49,630 nucleotides of DNA from an uncultured Flavobacteriaceae bacterium (GCA_937936275.1 CALHCJ010000041.1:1-49630), one strand, 5' to 3'. Counted from the first letter of the stretch, positions 34,607 to 44,429 are shown. Numbers and translations are program-made. The notes: generated by a model not told the origin, from the sequence alone.

Positions 34607-36070
34607 ATGGGCAACCTTAAAAATCAAATGTTTTCTTCGTATCAACAAAACCCAGAATTATATGATGAAATTTATGACAACAAGGGTGAAGTCAAAACAA
34701 TCTATAAAAAACTATTTGACATCTATGGTGAACATTCAATCAAAGACTATGTCAAATTAAACGATAAAGCTAAATCTTCTTTTTTCAATCAAGGAATCAC
34801 TTTTCAAGTCTATGATAAAAAGAAAACCCAAGAAAAAATTTTCCCCTTCGATCTTTTTCCTCGAATAATAGATCCCACAGAATGGGAAGTTATTGAAAAA
34901 GGAGCTATTCAACGAAGCAAAGCGCTCAATCTTTTTTTATGGGATATTTATCACGAAAAGAATATTATCAAACAAGGTATTGTACCCATGGAGCTAATCA
35001 GTTCCTCGGTAAATTATCTTGATCAAATGAATGGAATTGATCCACCTGGCGGAATTTACAATCATATTTCTGGAACGGATGTAATTAAGCATAATGATGG
35101 TAAATACTATGTCTTAGAAGATAATATTCGTTGTCCATCTGGCGTAAGCTATGTTATTTGCAACCGTACTGCACTAAAACGCGCACTTTTTGGGGTTTTT
35201 AATCATTACAATACCTGCTCAGTCACGAACTACGCAGAGAATCTTTTAGATCTTTTAGAAACTGTTAAACCGAAAGGAGTTGACGTGCCAAATGTCATTG
35301 TTATTACCCCAGGAATGTATAATTCCGCATTTTACGAACATTCGTATTTGGCTAAAACTATGGGAGTAGAATTGGTAGAGGGTCGTGATCTTTTCGTTGA
35401 AAATGATTTTGTCTATATGAAAACAATCCGCGGCCCTGAAAAAGTAGATGTAATTTATAGACGTATTGATGACGCCTTTATTGATCCTTTAGAATTTAAG
35501 CCGGACTCAACACTCGGTGTTCCTGGACTGTTTGCAGCATATAAAAAAGGAAACGTCACCCTAGCGAATGCACCAGGTACTGGTGTTGCTGACGACAAGG
35601 CCGTTTATACCTACATGCCAGCAATCATTAAATATTATCTAAATGAAGAGCCCATCTTAAATAATGTACATACCTACCATTGCAGTAGACCTGATGAATT
35701 AAAATATGTGCTAGAACATGTTCATGAGTTGGTGATCAAACCTGTTGATGAAGCTGGTGGTTATGGTATTTCTATCGGAAATAGACTTACTAAAGCAGAA
35801 ATTGAAAAGGTCAAGAAACAGTTGCTGGCAGAACCTAGAAAATATGTAGCCCAGCCTATCATGTCATTATCAGTGCATCCAACTTATATTGATGGTACCA
35901 AGTCCTTTGAACAACGCCATGTTGATTTACGCACGTTCACAGTTTTGGGAAAGGATAAGGAGTTTGTTCTCAAAGGAGGGTTGACTCGGGTAGCACTTCA
36001 AAAAGGAAACTTAATCGTAAACTCATCCCAAGGGGGTGGCTCCAAGGATACTTGGGTACTAAAAAACTAA
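34607..36070 (+). CDS. Circularly permuted ATP-grasp type 2 protein
   Basis: This 487-residue protein matches the circularly permuted ATP-grasp family found with alpha-E proteins (COG2308). Visible blocks are FPFDLFPRIID (about 87), DPPGGIYNHISGTDVI (about 145), YVLEDNIRCPSGVSY and GVPGLFAAYKKGNVTLANAPGTGVADDK. The C-terminal Lys-containing segment is LVIKPVDEAGGYGISIG. ATP-grasp enzymes form amide bonds through acyl-phosphates, and this group has been proposed to build a peptide-like product or tag. It is the first gene of a three-gene operon, nine bases before the alpha-E gene. Substrates are unknown. There is no signal peptide. Confidence 0.88.
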   Translation: MGNLKNQMFSSYQQNPELYDEIYDNKGEVKTIYKKLFDIYGEHSIKDYVKLNDKAKSSFFNQGITFQVYDKKKTQEKIFPFDLFPRIIDPTEWEVIEKGAIQRSKALNLFLWDIYHEKNIIKQGIVPMELISSSVNYLDQMNGIDPPGGIYNHISGTDVIKHNDGKYYVLEDNIRCPSGVSYVICNRTALKRALFGVFNHYNTCSVTNYAENLLDLLETVKPKGVDVPNVIVITPGMYNSAFYEHSYLAKTMGVELVEGRDLFVENDFVYMKTIRGPEKVDVIYRRIDDAFIDPLEFKPDSTLGVPGLFAAYKKGNVTLANAPGTGVADDKAVYTYMPAIIKYYLNEEPILNNVHTYHCSRPDELKYVLEHVHELVIKPVDEAGGYGISIGNRLTKAEIEKVKKQLLAEPRKYVAQPIMSLSVHPTYIDGTKSFEQRHVDLRTFTVLGKDKEFVLKGGLTRVALQKGNLIVNSSQGGGSKDTWVLKN

Positions 36071-36079
36071 TCAAACCAT

Positions 36080-37024
36080 ATGCTTGCAAGAGTAGCCAAC
36101 AATTTATTTTGGATGGGACGTTATATCGAACGTTCTGAACATATCGCACGATACCTAAATGTCAATTATTTTTCTTCGCTAGACGCACCGAATACGCAAT
36201 CGCAAGATCGTCAATTTGTATTGCGCTCTATGCAGTTCATGGTAGGAGATCCTGTGCTTAACAATGAAGTTTTAGAAGAAGAAAAAGTACTTTATAAAAT
36301 TGGTTTAGATCCTAATTTTCCCGCTTCAATAATAAACAATGTGAAGCAAGCGCGAGAAAATGCAAACAGTGCAAGAGATCTCATTTCAACAGAACTATAT
36401 GAAGCAATTAATAAATTTTATCACTTTGTTCTTAAGTATAACGCAGACGCTTTTGTAAAAAACGGGTTGCATGATTTTACCATGAATGTAGCAGAAATGA
36501 CGGCTATACTTCGAGGTAAAATTAGAGGTACGTTATTACATGATAGCGTTTATGCCATTATAATGTTGGGCGTAAACATAGAACGAGCTACACAAATCAT
36601 TCGAATAATAAATGCTAAATATCATGATGCGCTAAATGCTCAAGGCAGTTATGGCGATAAATTTAGTCATAGTTTTGAATGGACTACGCTTTTAAAATGC
36701 GCCGAGTCCTATGACATGATGCGCCGTTTTTACAAAAAAACACCAACTAGTATCTCAACCTTAGAATTTCTGATTTTAAATCCGAATTGTCCGAGATCTG
36801 TAATGAATAGCCTTAACCAAGTATATCATCATATTAAAATATTAGATCCTAGCAAGGCATATAATAAAACCTCTACCGCATTTTTGATAGGTAAAGTTAG
36901 GTCTGAGTATGAGTATAAGTATATAGAAGAAATCGAAGAAGACATTCAATTATTCATTGACCAAATTTTGAAAAGTCTTTCTGAGATTAGTAAAAAGATG
37001 GAAAAAGAGTTTTTCAACTATTAG
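36080..37024 (+). CDS. Alpha-E domain protein
   Basis: This all-helical protein of 314 residues begins MLARVANNLFWMGRYIERSEHIAR, the hallmark of the alpha-E domain. A second conserved region is TMNVAEMTAILRGKIRGTLLHDSVYAIIMLGVNIERATQIIRI, which repeats the Arg/Glu-rich pattern of the start and suggests an internal duplication. The domain almost always accompanies circularly permuted ATP-grasp and transglutaminase genes, and its biochemical role is unproven. It sits between those two genes here, with gaps of nine and 27 bases, so all three are probably one transcript. Confidence 0.88.
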   Translation: MLARVANNLFWMGRYIERSEHIARYLNVNYFSSLDAPNTQSQDRQFVLRSMQFMVGDPVLNNEVLEEEKVLYKIGLDPNFPASIINNVKQARENANSARDLISTELYEAINKFYHFVLKYNADAFVKNGLHDFTMNVAEMTAILRGKIRGTLLHDSVYAIIMLGVNIERATQIIRIINAKYHDALNAQGSYGDKFSHSFEWTTLLKCAESYDMMRRFYKKTPTSISTLEFLILNPNCPRSVMNSLNQVYHHIKILDPSKAYNKTSTAFLIGKVRSEYEYKYIEEIEEDIQLFIDQILKSLSEISKKMEKEFFNY

Positions 37025-37051
37025 TACCCTCACAATAGCGTACCTTCGCAT

Positions 37052-37912
37052 ATGCCCTTAGAATATTCAATTACCTACAAAGCCGAAAACACCTATGAAC
37101 ATTGGGTAAATGATGCACACTGGCAATTTTTGATTATCCCAGAAAATAATGCCTCTCAAGAATTTGTTGGTGTTGAATTTACGAATTCACTAAATGCAAT
37201 CAATGAATATTCAATCAATGGATACGGTTTTAAAACCATTCGTGTTCATCCCAAGCAAAGATTCAAAACCATATCTTTTGAAGCTTCTTTTCGATTGATT
37301 AAGAAGGAGGTAAACCCCTTTGACTTTCAGCCCGAAGTAGATATTTCTAAATCGTATCATCGCATTCAAGAATTAGTATTTAAAGTTGATTATGAATCTT
37401 TTTTGAAACGTACGCGCTTTACAACACTTCCTAACAAAAATGAATCGCTATTTCAATTTGATAGAACCAAATCTATTTTTGAAAATCTTCAAATACTTAA
37501 TGAATGGACCTTCACCCATATCTATTTTAAAACCGATGTTACTGATGTTGAAACTACATTAGATGAAATCATAGCTAAAAGACATGGTGTTTGTCAAGAT
37601 TTCACACATCTTTTTTGTGCACTTGCTAGGCAAAATGGTATACCAACGAGGTATGTTTCGGGCTATTTGCACCAAGGCAATGGTTATTTTGGTGATTCGC
37701 AGATGCATGCCTGGGCCGAGGCGTTTGTTCCAGAAATTGGCTGGCTAGGTTTTGATCCAACCAACAATCTCTTAGCAAATACGAGCCACATAAAGATTGC
37801 CCATGGTAAAGATTATAACGATTGTTCTCCTTTGAAAGGCATTGTTTACACCACGGGTAAAAACGAAACCAAGCATACGGTAAAAGTAGCCAGTCAACAA
37901 CAACAGCAATAA
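37052..37912 (+). CDS. Transglutaminase-like cysteine protease family protein
   Basis: This 286-residue protein has an N-terminal beta region (LEYSITYKAENTYEHWV, about 3-115, the Bact_transglu_N type) and a transglutaminase core. The triad is Cys181 in RHGVCQDFTHLF, His219 in SQMHAWAEAF and Asp235 in GFDPTNN. There is no signal peptide. It is the last gene of the ATP-grasp/alpha-E operon. In that system it may hydrolyse or transfer the amide product of the ATP-grasp enzyme. The C-terminus ends in a short Gln-rich tail. Confidence 0.9.
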   Translation: MPLEYSITYKAENTYEHWVNDAHWQFLIIPENNASQEFVGVEFTNSLNAINEYSINGYGFKTIRVHPKQRFKTISFEASFRLIKKEVNPFDFQPEVDISKSYHRIQELVFKVDYESFLKRTRFTTLPNKNESLFQFDRTKSIFENLQILNEWTFTHIYFKTDVTDVETTLDEIIAKRHGVCQDFTHLFCALARQNGIPTRYVSGYLHQGNGYFGDSQMHAWAEAFVPEIGWLGFDPTNNLLANTSHIKIAHGKDYNDCSPLKGIVYTTGKNETKHTVKVASQQQQQ

Positions 37913-37977
37913 ATTTGATAACCAGATTATTAAGTAGTACGTTAAAAGAGTATTATTTTTATCTAAAATTAATTTGA

Positions 37978-39079
37978 ATGACAATTACAACAGACCTCTA
38001 TAATGGTCTTTTAGATCGCCTAGGTGCGTTAAGGAGGTATCTTTGACGTTGATGCAAAACTTATTGAAATAGAAAACGAGCAAGAAAAAACACTAGCTCC
38101 AGATTTTTGGGATAATCCACAAGAGGCACAGGCTCATATGAAATTCATTCAGTCTAAAAAACAATGGGTTGATGACTTTAATCTGGCTAAAACGTTGGTA
38201 GGTGATCTTGAAGTTTTGTTAGAGTTTCAGCAAGAAGGCGATGTGTCAGAACAAGAGGTTGAAGTTCACTACGAAAAAACAATTACACATTTAGAAAAAT
38301 TAGAGTTCAAAAATATGCTTTCGGAAGAAGGTGATGAACTTCCCGCCGTATTACAAATAACAGCCGGTGCAGGAGGAACAGAAAGTTGTGACTGGGCCGC
38401 TATGTTGATGCGTATGTACATGATGTGGAGTGAGAAAAATGGCTATAAAGTCAAAGAACTTAATTATCAAGAGGGTGACGTAGCTGGTATAAAAACGGTG
38501 ACCCTAGAAATCGATGGTGATTTTGCATTCGGATGGCTCAAAGGCGAAAACGGTGTACATCGATTGGTTCGCATCTCTCCTTTTGATAGTAATGCCAAAC
38601 GACATACGTCATTTGTTTCGGTATATGTATATCCGCTGGTAGATGATAGTATTGAAGTTGATATTAATCCAGCGGACATTACTATAACTACGGCACGTTC
38701 AAGCGGCGCTGGTGGACAAAATGTAAATAAGGTGGAAACAAAGGTACAATTGGTGCACCATCCAACAGGTATTCAAATTTCTTGTTCAGACTCTCGAAGT
38801 CAGCATGATAATAGGGCAACGGCCATGAAGATGCTAAAATCGCAATTGTATGAAATTGAACTCCGAAAGAAGATGGAAGCCCGTCAAGAGATTGAATCCT
38901 CAAAAATGAAAATTGAATGGGGATCTCAAATAAGAAACTACGTTATGCATCCTTATAAATTAGTAAAAGACGTACGTACAGCTGAAGAAACGGGTAATGT
39001 TGATGCGGTTATGGATGGTAATATAGACCAATTTTTAAAAGCGTACTTAATGGCTACAGGTCAGAAAAATGAAGAATAA
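37978..39079 (+). CDS. prfB: Peptide chain release factor 2, with programmed +1 frameshift
   Basis: RF2 reads UGA and UAA stops. The gene starts at 37978, reads 22 codons to an in-frame TGA (38044-38046), and continues in the +1 frame from GAC at 38045. The product has about 366 residues, the usual RF2 length. The site is canonical: AGGAGG (38032-38037), three bases, CTT, TGA, C. The body carries the SPF stop-recognition tripeptide (RISPFDSN) and the GGQ motif ([15 protein letters not shown]). A simple ORF call would miss the first 53 residues and begin at Met 38138. The next gene follows after 15 bases. Confidence 0.95.
38032..38047 (+). promoter_or_regulatory. RF2 autoregulatory frameshift site
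   Basis: AGGAGG, TAT, CTT, TGA, C is the classic programmed +1 frameshift layout. The Shine-Dalgarno-like AGGAGG at the standard distance pushes the ribosome forward on CTT when RF2 is scarce. Confidence 0.95.
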
Positions 39080-39094
39080 TTAAAACCGAAATTA

Positions 39095-39436
39095 GTGATA
39101 AAAATATACCACAACTCCCGGTGCAGAAAGTCACGAGAAGGGCTTGAAATGCTTAAACAATCTGGAAAAGATTTCGAAATAATAAAATATCTAGAGGATG
39201 TTCCAACTAAAGAGGAATTGCGTTCAATTGTAAATTGTCTTGGGATTACCCCAGAAAACTTGGTGCGAAAAAACGAAGCAATATGGAAAGAAAATTATCG
39301 CGGTCGCCTTCTTTCGGATGAGGAAATATTAGAAGCGATGATAGCGCATCCGAAGTTAATAGAACGTCCCATAGTAGTAAATGGAAATAAAGCGGTTATC
39401 GGTAGACCCGCAGAAAATATTGAAACGGTTCTTTAA
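39095..39436 (+). CDS. ArsC/Spx-like thioredoxin-fold protein
   Basis: This 113-residue protein of the ArsC/YffB/Spx family has its single active Cys at position 10 in HNSRCRKSRE. The family's second motif is RPIVVNGNKAVIGRP near residue 93. It begins with GTG; no ATG exists before the active Cys, and homologues begin with the same IKIYHN strand. Arsenate reduction is one possible role, but no ars genes are nearby, so a general glutaredoxin-linked reductase is as likely. It lies 15 bases after prfB and may be co-transcribed. Confidence 0.82.
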   Translation: MIKIYHNSRCRKSREGLEMLKQSGKDFEIIKYLEDVPTKEELRSIVNCLGITPENLVRKNEAIWKENYRGRLLSDEEILEAMIAHPKLIERPIVVNGNKAVIGRPAENIETVL

Positions 39437-39557
39437 TTTTATAAGAATACTTCTTTTTTGATAATTGGTACATTTGTTGCAACTTGTTTTTAACATAGTT
39501 TTAACCATAGTAGATTAAACCATCATCAAATTTTATAATCATTATAAAGTCAAAAAT

Positions 39558-40085
39558 ATGAAAACGTACATCAAACCTTTAATTGTTCTGTTTATTCTTT
39601 TACTAGGTGCTTCCGAGCTACAAGCACAATATGGATATGGCGGAGGTGGCTATGGATATGGCGGTTATGGAAATCGAGGAATGTACGGGAGAGGGAGAAC
39701 CTCAATTCCTCAAGCAGGTTCCTCAACCCCTGAGCCTCCAAAACCTAAGACAGCGGAAGAAATCGTAGATGATGAAATGCCTACAATTGCAGAAACACTA
39801 GGATTAGATGAATTTGAAAAAGCTGTTCTAAGCACCACCTTAAAAAAATATGTTCAAGAACGTATTGAACTGCAAATTTTAAAGCTATCTCCAGATAAAA
39901 TGAGAGAGGCTTACGAGAAAATTACAGTACGCCAAGATGCAGATCTCAAAGCAGGTCTTCCCATAGAAAAATATGAAGCATTTGTAAAAATGCAGAAAGA
40001 AGGTGTTGCCAAAATGCACAAAGCCATGATGAAGGAAGAAAAGCGCAACAAAAAGAAAAAAAAGAAAAAATCTAAAGAACAGTAG
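39558..40085 (+). CDS. Exported Gly/Tyr-rich protein with Lys-rich tail
   Basis: This 175-residue protein has a signal peptide (1-23, cleavage after LQA). A Gly/Tyr-rich stretch follows (YGYGGGGYGYGGYGNRGMYG, 25-44), then a Pro-rich linker and a helical domain (about 65-150). The C-terminal run of Lys is near 165-172. It ends four bases before the receptor gene, so the two are coupled. The Gly/Tyr region resembles low-complexity adhesive segments of secreted proteins, and the helical part may bind the receptor; both are inferences. I do not recognise the family. Confidence 0.7.
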   Translation: MKTYIKPLIVLFILLLGASELQAQYGYGGGGYGYGGYGNRGMYGRGRTSIPQAGSSTPEPPKPKTAEEIVDDEMPTIAETLGLDEFEKAVLSTTLKKYVQERIELQILKLSPDKMREAYEKITVRQDADLKAGLPIEKYEAFVKMQKEGVAKMHKAMMKEEKRNKKKKKKKSKEQ

Positions 40086-40089
40086 CTAC

Positions 40090-42534
40090 ATGAAAAAACT
40101 CCTTACCCTAATTGTTTTATTGTATACATTTACTGCGCAATCGCAGCAACAAAGGGGCCGAGGAGAAAGAAGGCAACCTATAAAGATCACAGGTAAGGTA
40201 GTCGACAAAGACACCGGACTGCCGTTAGAATACGCCACTTTAGTGCTTCAAAGCGTACGACAACCAGATAAATTAACAGGTGGTATTTCAGATTTAGATG
40301 GAAATTTCAATGTAGAAGCTACACCAGGCAATTACAATATTAGAGTAGAGTACCTTTCTTATAAAACCTATGAGTTAAAAGAACAGCTGCTACAAAAGTC
40401 TACAGACTTAGGAACCATAAGTTTATCAATTGACGCCGAACAACTAGAAGGTGTAGAACTTATAGCCGAAAAGACAACAGTCGAACTTCGTTTGGATAAA
40501 AAAGTATATAATGTCGGTAAAGATCTTACCGTAAGGGGCGGAACAGTTAGCGATGTACTTGACAATGTGCCTTCAGTTTCTGTAGATGTAGAAGGTAATG
40601 TCGAGCTTCGAGGAAACACCGATGTTCGTATTCTTATCAATGGCAAGCCATCAGCCTTAACAGGATTAGATGGAACGGATGCCCTTCAACAGCTGCCAGC
40701 AGAATCAATTGAAAAAGTAGAAGTGATTACATCGCCTTCTGCACGTTACGACGCAGAAGGCTCAGGAGGAATTATCAATATTGTTTTACGGCGCAGTAAG
40801 TTGCAGGGTGCTAATGGGGCTATCACAGTAAATGGTGGATATCCATATCAATTCGGGATTAATGGAAACGTAAATTATCGCACAGGAGACCTGAACTTTT
40901 TCACCACTTTAGGCTACAACTATAGAGAACGGCCTGGCAATTCTTTGAACGATACTGATTTCTTTGATATTGATGGAACTTTCACAAATTCCCTAAGAGA
41001 ACAGTCGAACACAGAGCGATTTAGCGATCGATACAATGCCAATTTTGGTGTTGAATGGTATGTTAACGAAACTTCTTCAATTACCCAAAGTATTTTTTTA
41101 CGTGACTCTGACGAGAGTAATGAGACCAATAACGCTTTTTTTCAAACCAATATTGATGGTATTGAAAGTTCGGGAGTTCGTTTTACCCCAGAAAGTGAAA
41201 TCGACAATACCTTTCAGTACGCTTTTAATTATGATAAACAGTTTGATGGTAATTCTGATCATAAATTAACTTTTGATTTTCAATATGAAAAAAGTGATGA
41301 GGTAGAAGAATCACTAATTACGCTTGATGGTATTGATTCTGAATTTGTTCGTACAGCCGAAGATCAACGGCGCATCTTTTTTCAGACAGACTATGTGCAG
41401 CCGGTAGGCGAATCAGGTCGGTTTGAAATTGGTTATCGAGGAGACTTTAATGCTTTAAATACGGACTATGATGTTGATTTCATATCTCCAACGGAAGAGG
41501 AATTAGGAATTACAGATCCAAGTAATGTTCTTGATTATAAAGAAAGTATTAACGCAATCTACACCCAGTATGGTGATAAATTTGGAAAGTTTTCTTTTCT
41601 AAGTGGTTTACGATATGAATCTACAAGATTAATTATCAATCAATTAGAAACCAATGATTTCAATAGAAACAACTTTGACGGACTTTTTCCAACACTGAAT
41701 CTTAATTATGAATTAAGTGAGACAGAGAGTTTTCAATTGGGATATAATAGAAGAATTAGAAGACCAAGATCATTTTTCTTAAATCCATTTCCTTCAAGAA
41801 CCAGTGCTACAAACCTTTTTCAAGGTAATCCGAATCTTGTACCTTCTTTCTCGAACCAAATTGATCTTGGTTATCTGAAGCGATTTGAAAAGTTTACCTT
41901 AAGCACCTCTATGTATTTTCAAAGAGCACTTAATGTAATTACTTTCATTACCGAAGATACTGGAGAAGATACCTTGTTTGACGGAGAAGTTGTCAGCATC
42001 ATACGACGAACACCTGTTAACCTTGCTAAAAATGATCGATACGGTGTAGATGCGACTTTGAATTATCGTCCATCTCAAAAGTGGAATACCAATTTAAGTT
42101 TTAATTTATTCAACTTAATCACCGAAGGTGATTTTAATGGGCAGAATTTTGATGCGAAAAATTTAAGCTGGTTTGTCCGTTTGAACAATAAAGTGACGCT
42201 TCCAGCTAAAATTGATTGGCAAACACGTCTATTTTATCGCGGTCCTACGGAAACTGCTCAAAGCGTAAATAAAGGTATTTTTTCTCTAAATCTCGCTTTA
42301 AGCAAAGATCTATTCAATGAGCAAGCCTCCTTAGCTGTTAATGTGAATGATGTCTTTAATAGTAGAAAAAGAGTAAGTGAAACTGTAACCCCATCTTTTA
42401 ATAGTTTTAGCGAATCTCAACGAAGGGTTCGAAGCTATACGCTTTCGTTCACATATCGCTTCAACCAGAAAAAACAACGTGAACGAGGAAATCGTAATGA
42501 AAATGATGATGATAATTTAGAGGAGGAAGGTTAG
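40090..42534 (+). CDS. Outer-membrane receptor with carboxypeptidase-regulatory, plug and barrel domains
   Basis: This 814-residue protein has a signal peptide (1-18, FTAQS). A carboxypeptidase-regulatory-like domain (about 28-110, ITGKVVDKDTGLPLEYATLVL) is followed by a TonB plug domain (about 125-240, DNVPSVSVDVEGNVELRG and NIVLRRS), and the C-terminal beta-barrel carries the Bacteroidota OMP_b-brl type of strands. It has no SusD partner, so it does not look like a polysaccharide-utilisation locus. It pairs with the small Gly/Tyr-rich protein upstream. Ligand is unknown. An acidic Asn/Asp/Glu tail ends the protein after the last barrel strand (LSFTYRF). Confidence 0.85.
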   Translation: MKKLLTLIVLLYTFTAQSQQQRGRGERRQPIKITGKVVDKDTGLPLEYATLVLQSVRQPDKLTGGISDLDGNFNVEATPGNYNIRVEYLSYKTYELKEQLLQKSTDLGTISLSIDAEQLEGVELIAEKTTVELRLDKKVYNVGKDLTVRGGTVSDVLDNVPSVSVDVEGNVELRGNTDVRILINGKPSALTGLDGTDALQQLPAESIEKVEVITSPSARYDAEGSGGIINIVLRRSKLQGANGAITVNGGYPYQFGINGNVNYRTGDLNFFTTLGYNYRERPGNSLNDTDFFDIDGTFTNSLREQSNTERFSDRYNANFGVEWYVNETSSITQSIFLRDSDESNETNNAFFQTNIDGIESSGVRFTPESEIDNTFQYAFNYDKQFDGNSDHKLTFDFQYEKSDEVEESLITLDGIDSEFVRTAEDQRRIFFQTDYVQPVGESGRFEIGYRGDFNALNTDYDVDFISPTEEELGITDPSNVLDYKESINAIYTQYGDKFGKFSFLSGLRYESTRLIINQLETNDFNRNNFDGLFPTLNLNYELSETESFQLGYNRRIRRPRSFFLNPFPSRTSATNLFQGNPNLVPSFSNQIDLGYLKRFEKFTLSTSMYFQRALNVITFITEDTGEDTLFDGEVVSIIRRTPVNLAKNDRYGVDATLNYRPSQKWNTNLSFNLFNLITEGDFNGQNFDAKNLSWFVRLNNKVTLPAKIDWQTRLFYRGPTETAQSVNKGIFSLNLALSKDLFNEQASLAVNVNDVFNSRKRVSETVTPSFNSFSESQRRVRSYTLSFTYRFNQKKQRERGNRNENDDDNLEEEG

Positions 42535-42595
42535 AAACACAAGATTTTAAGAGAAATCATGAGCTAAAATCTATAGCAAGAGTAATGGAAAAGCA

Positions 42596-42628
42596 TAAAA
42601 AAAGCCGTTTTGAAATCAAACGGCTTTT
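42596..42628. terminator. Bidirectional terminator
   Basis: AAAGCCGTTT and AAACGGCTTT pair with additional TGA/TCA pairing at the loop, between the receptor gene and the convergent small membrane protein gene. Confidence 0.88.
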
Positions 42629-42633
42629 ATTTT

Positions 42634-42807
42634 CTATGTGTTACGCGCAGCTCTTTTCTTGTCGCGCTTTTCTTTCAATAATTCCCTGATATTTCCAATT
42701 AACCAATAAGGTACCACAAAGGTCAATAAGAAAATCATTAACCAAAAGCCTATAGTCAATATGGTTAAAAATGCTAAAAATCCTAAGTATTGGTCAAAAT
42801 CAAACAT
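42634..42807 (-). CDS. 57-aa single-helix membrane protein
   Basis: This short protein starts at the ATG at 42807 (MFDFDQYLGFL). It has one or two close membrane segments (about 7-37) and a basic C-terminal tail (LKEKRDKKRAARNT). The frame is open further upstream, but the promoter at 42828-42859 places the -7 box beyond this ATG, so the longer starts at 42852 and 42864 are untranscribed. I do not recognise a family. The positive-inside rule puts the tail in the cytoplasm. Confidence 0.6.
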   Translation of the reverse strand: MFDFDQYLGFLAFLTILTIGFWLMIFLLTFVVPYWLIGNIRELLKEKRDKKRAARNT

Positions 42808-42827
42808 GAATAAAATCTTTGTTTCTA

Positions 42828-42859
42828 CAAAGATACTTTGAAAAGAATACATACTGCAA
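42828..42859 (-). promoter_or_regulatory. Promoter of the small membrane protein, TTG-N21-TATCTTTG
   Basis: On the minus strand TTG (42859-42857), a 21-base spacer and TATCTTTG (42835-42828) fit the consensus. It fixes the start of the downstream gene at the ATG at 42807. Confidence 0.6.
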
Positions 42860-42921
42860 ATCAAAATCGAAAAAATTACGGAATTATTTTAATCCTAAAA
42901 GGAAATAAAACTTCAAACTGC

Positions 42922-42929
42922 TAACTTTG
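42922..42929 (+). promoter_or_regulatory. -7 element of fumC
   Basis: TAACTTTG matches TAnnTTTG 24 bases before the start codon at 42954. No TTG lies at the normal upstream distance. Confidence 0.4.
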
Positions 42930-42953
42930 TGACAATCTAAAAATTAGAAGACT

Positions 42954-44351
42954 ATGAGCTTTAGAATAGAAAAAGATACAATGGGTAAGGTAGAGGTCCC
43001 ATCAGATAAATATTGGGGTGCACAGACCGAACGTTCTCGAAACAACTTTAAAATTGGTCCCTCAGCGTCTATGCCTTTAGATGTTGTTTATGGGTTTGCT
43101 TATCTCAAAAAAGCTGCTGCGTACACTAATTGTGAACTGGGTGTTTTGTCAGAAGAAAAAAGAGATTTAATTGCTACCGTTTGCGATGAAATTTTAGATA
43201 AAAAACATGATGATCAATTTCCTCTAGTGGTCTGGCAAACAGGTTCAGGCACCCAAAGTAATATGAATGTGAATGAGGTAATTGCAAATCGAGCTCATGA
43301 AATCGCAGGCCACGTCATAGGAGAAGGTGAAAAGACGATTCAGCCGAATGACGACGTAAATAAATCACAATCTTCAAACGATACTTTCCCAACAGGAATG
43401 CACATCGCAGCTTATAAAAAAATTATAGAAAATACCATTCCTGGGGTGACGCAACTCCGTGATACGCTGGCAAGAAAATCGGAAACTTTTAAAAATGTAG
43501 TCAAAATTGGGCGTACCCATTTAATGGATGCCACTCCCCTAACCCTTGGTCAAGAATTTTCAGGTTATGTTTCTCAATTAGATCATGGGTTAAAAGCTTT
43601 AAAAAATACTTTAGAGCATCTTAGCGAATTAGCATTAGGCGGTACGGCAGTTGGTACCGGCTTAAACACTCCTGAAGGTTACGATGTTCTAGTTGCCAAA
43701 TATATTGCTCAGTTTACGGGCCTCCCTTTTATCACTGCGGACAACAAATTTGAAGCTTTGGCTGCTCACGACGCTATTGTAGAAACTCATGGCGCCTTAA
43801 AACAATTGGCAGTTTCGTTAAATAAAATAGCAAATGATATTCGCATGATGGCCTCAGGTCCTCGATCTGGTATTGGTGAAATTATAATTCCGGCAAATGA
43901 GCCCGGAAGCTCAATAATGCCAGGCAAAGTAAATCCTACGCAATGTGAAGCATTAACCATGGTTTGTGCTCAAGTAATGGGTAATGATGTCGCAATTGGC
44001 ATTGGCGGAACACAAGGTCACTATGAATTGAATGTATTCAAACCGATGATGGCAGCGAACATCTTACAATCCGCCCAACTTATCGGCGATGCTTGTGTGA
44101 GCTTTGATGTGAATTGTGCAAATGGTATTGAACCTAATCACGATGTCATTAAGGAGTTACTCAATAATTCTTTAATGCTAGTGACCGCATTAAACACAAA
44201 AATTGGATATTATAAAGCTGCGGAAATTGCGAATACAGCTCATAAAAACGGTACAACCCTCAAAACGGAAGCTGTAAATCTTGGCTATGTAACCGAAGAA
44301 GAATATGATGCTTGGGTAAAACCTGAAGCTATGGTGGGTAGTTTAAAGTAA
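42954..44351 (+). CDS. fumC: Class II fumarate hydratase
   Basis: This is the iron-independent TCA-cycle enzyme that interconverts fumarate and malate, 465 residues, cytosolic and homotetrameric. The superfamily signature is [13 protein letters not shown] (about 317-329), with SSNDTFPT in the second conserved region and [16 protein letters not shown] in the first. The N-terminus [14 protein letters not shown] is normal for class II. Full length, no irregularities. It is a single gene flanked by a -7 box and a terminator. Confidence 0.95.
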   Translation: MSFRIEKDTMGKVEVPSDKYWGAQTERSRNNFKIGPSASMPLDVVYGFAYLKKAAAYTNCELGVLSEEKRDLIATVCDEILDKKHDDQFPLVVWQTGSGTQSNMNVNEVIANRAHEIAGHVIGEGEKTIQPNDDVNKSQSSNDTFPTGMHIAAYKKIIENTIPGVTQLRDTLARKSETFKNVVKIGRTHLMDATPLTLGQEFSGYVSQLDHGLKALKNTLEHLSELALGGTAVGTGLNTPEGYDVLVAKYIAQFTGLPFITADNKFEALAAHDAIVETHGALKQLAVSLNKIANDIRMMASGPRSGIGEIIIPANEPGSSIMPGKVNPTQCEALTMVCAQVMGNDVAIGIGGTQGHYELNVFKPMMAANILQSAQLIGDACVSFDVNCANGIEPNHDVIKELLNNSLMLVTALNTKIGYYKAAEIANTAHKNGTTLKTEAVNLGYVTEEEYDAWVKPEAMVGSLK

Positions 44352-44371
44352 GTATCTTAATAGTTCAAAAA

Positions 44372-44409
44372 GAAAAAGGGTCAATCTTGTTCAGATTGAC
44401 CCTTTTTTA
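44372..44409. terminator. Bidirectional terminator
   Basis: AAAAGGGTCAATCT pairs with AGATTGACCCTTTT over 14 bases around a five-base loop, between fumC and the coiled-coil gene. Confidence 0.92.
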
Positions 44410-44429
44410 TGATGTTGATATCGTATCTT

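Noticed and set aside
38138-39079. prfB starting at the ATG at 38138
   Set aside because: It would lack the N-terminal domain. The upstream 22-codon frame, AGGAGG and CTTTGAC show a programmed frameshift, so the gene begins at 37978.
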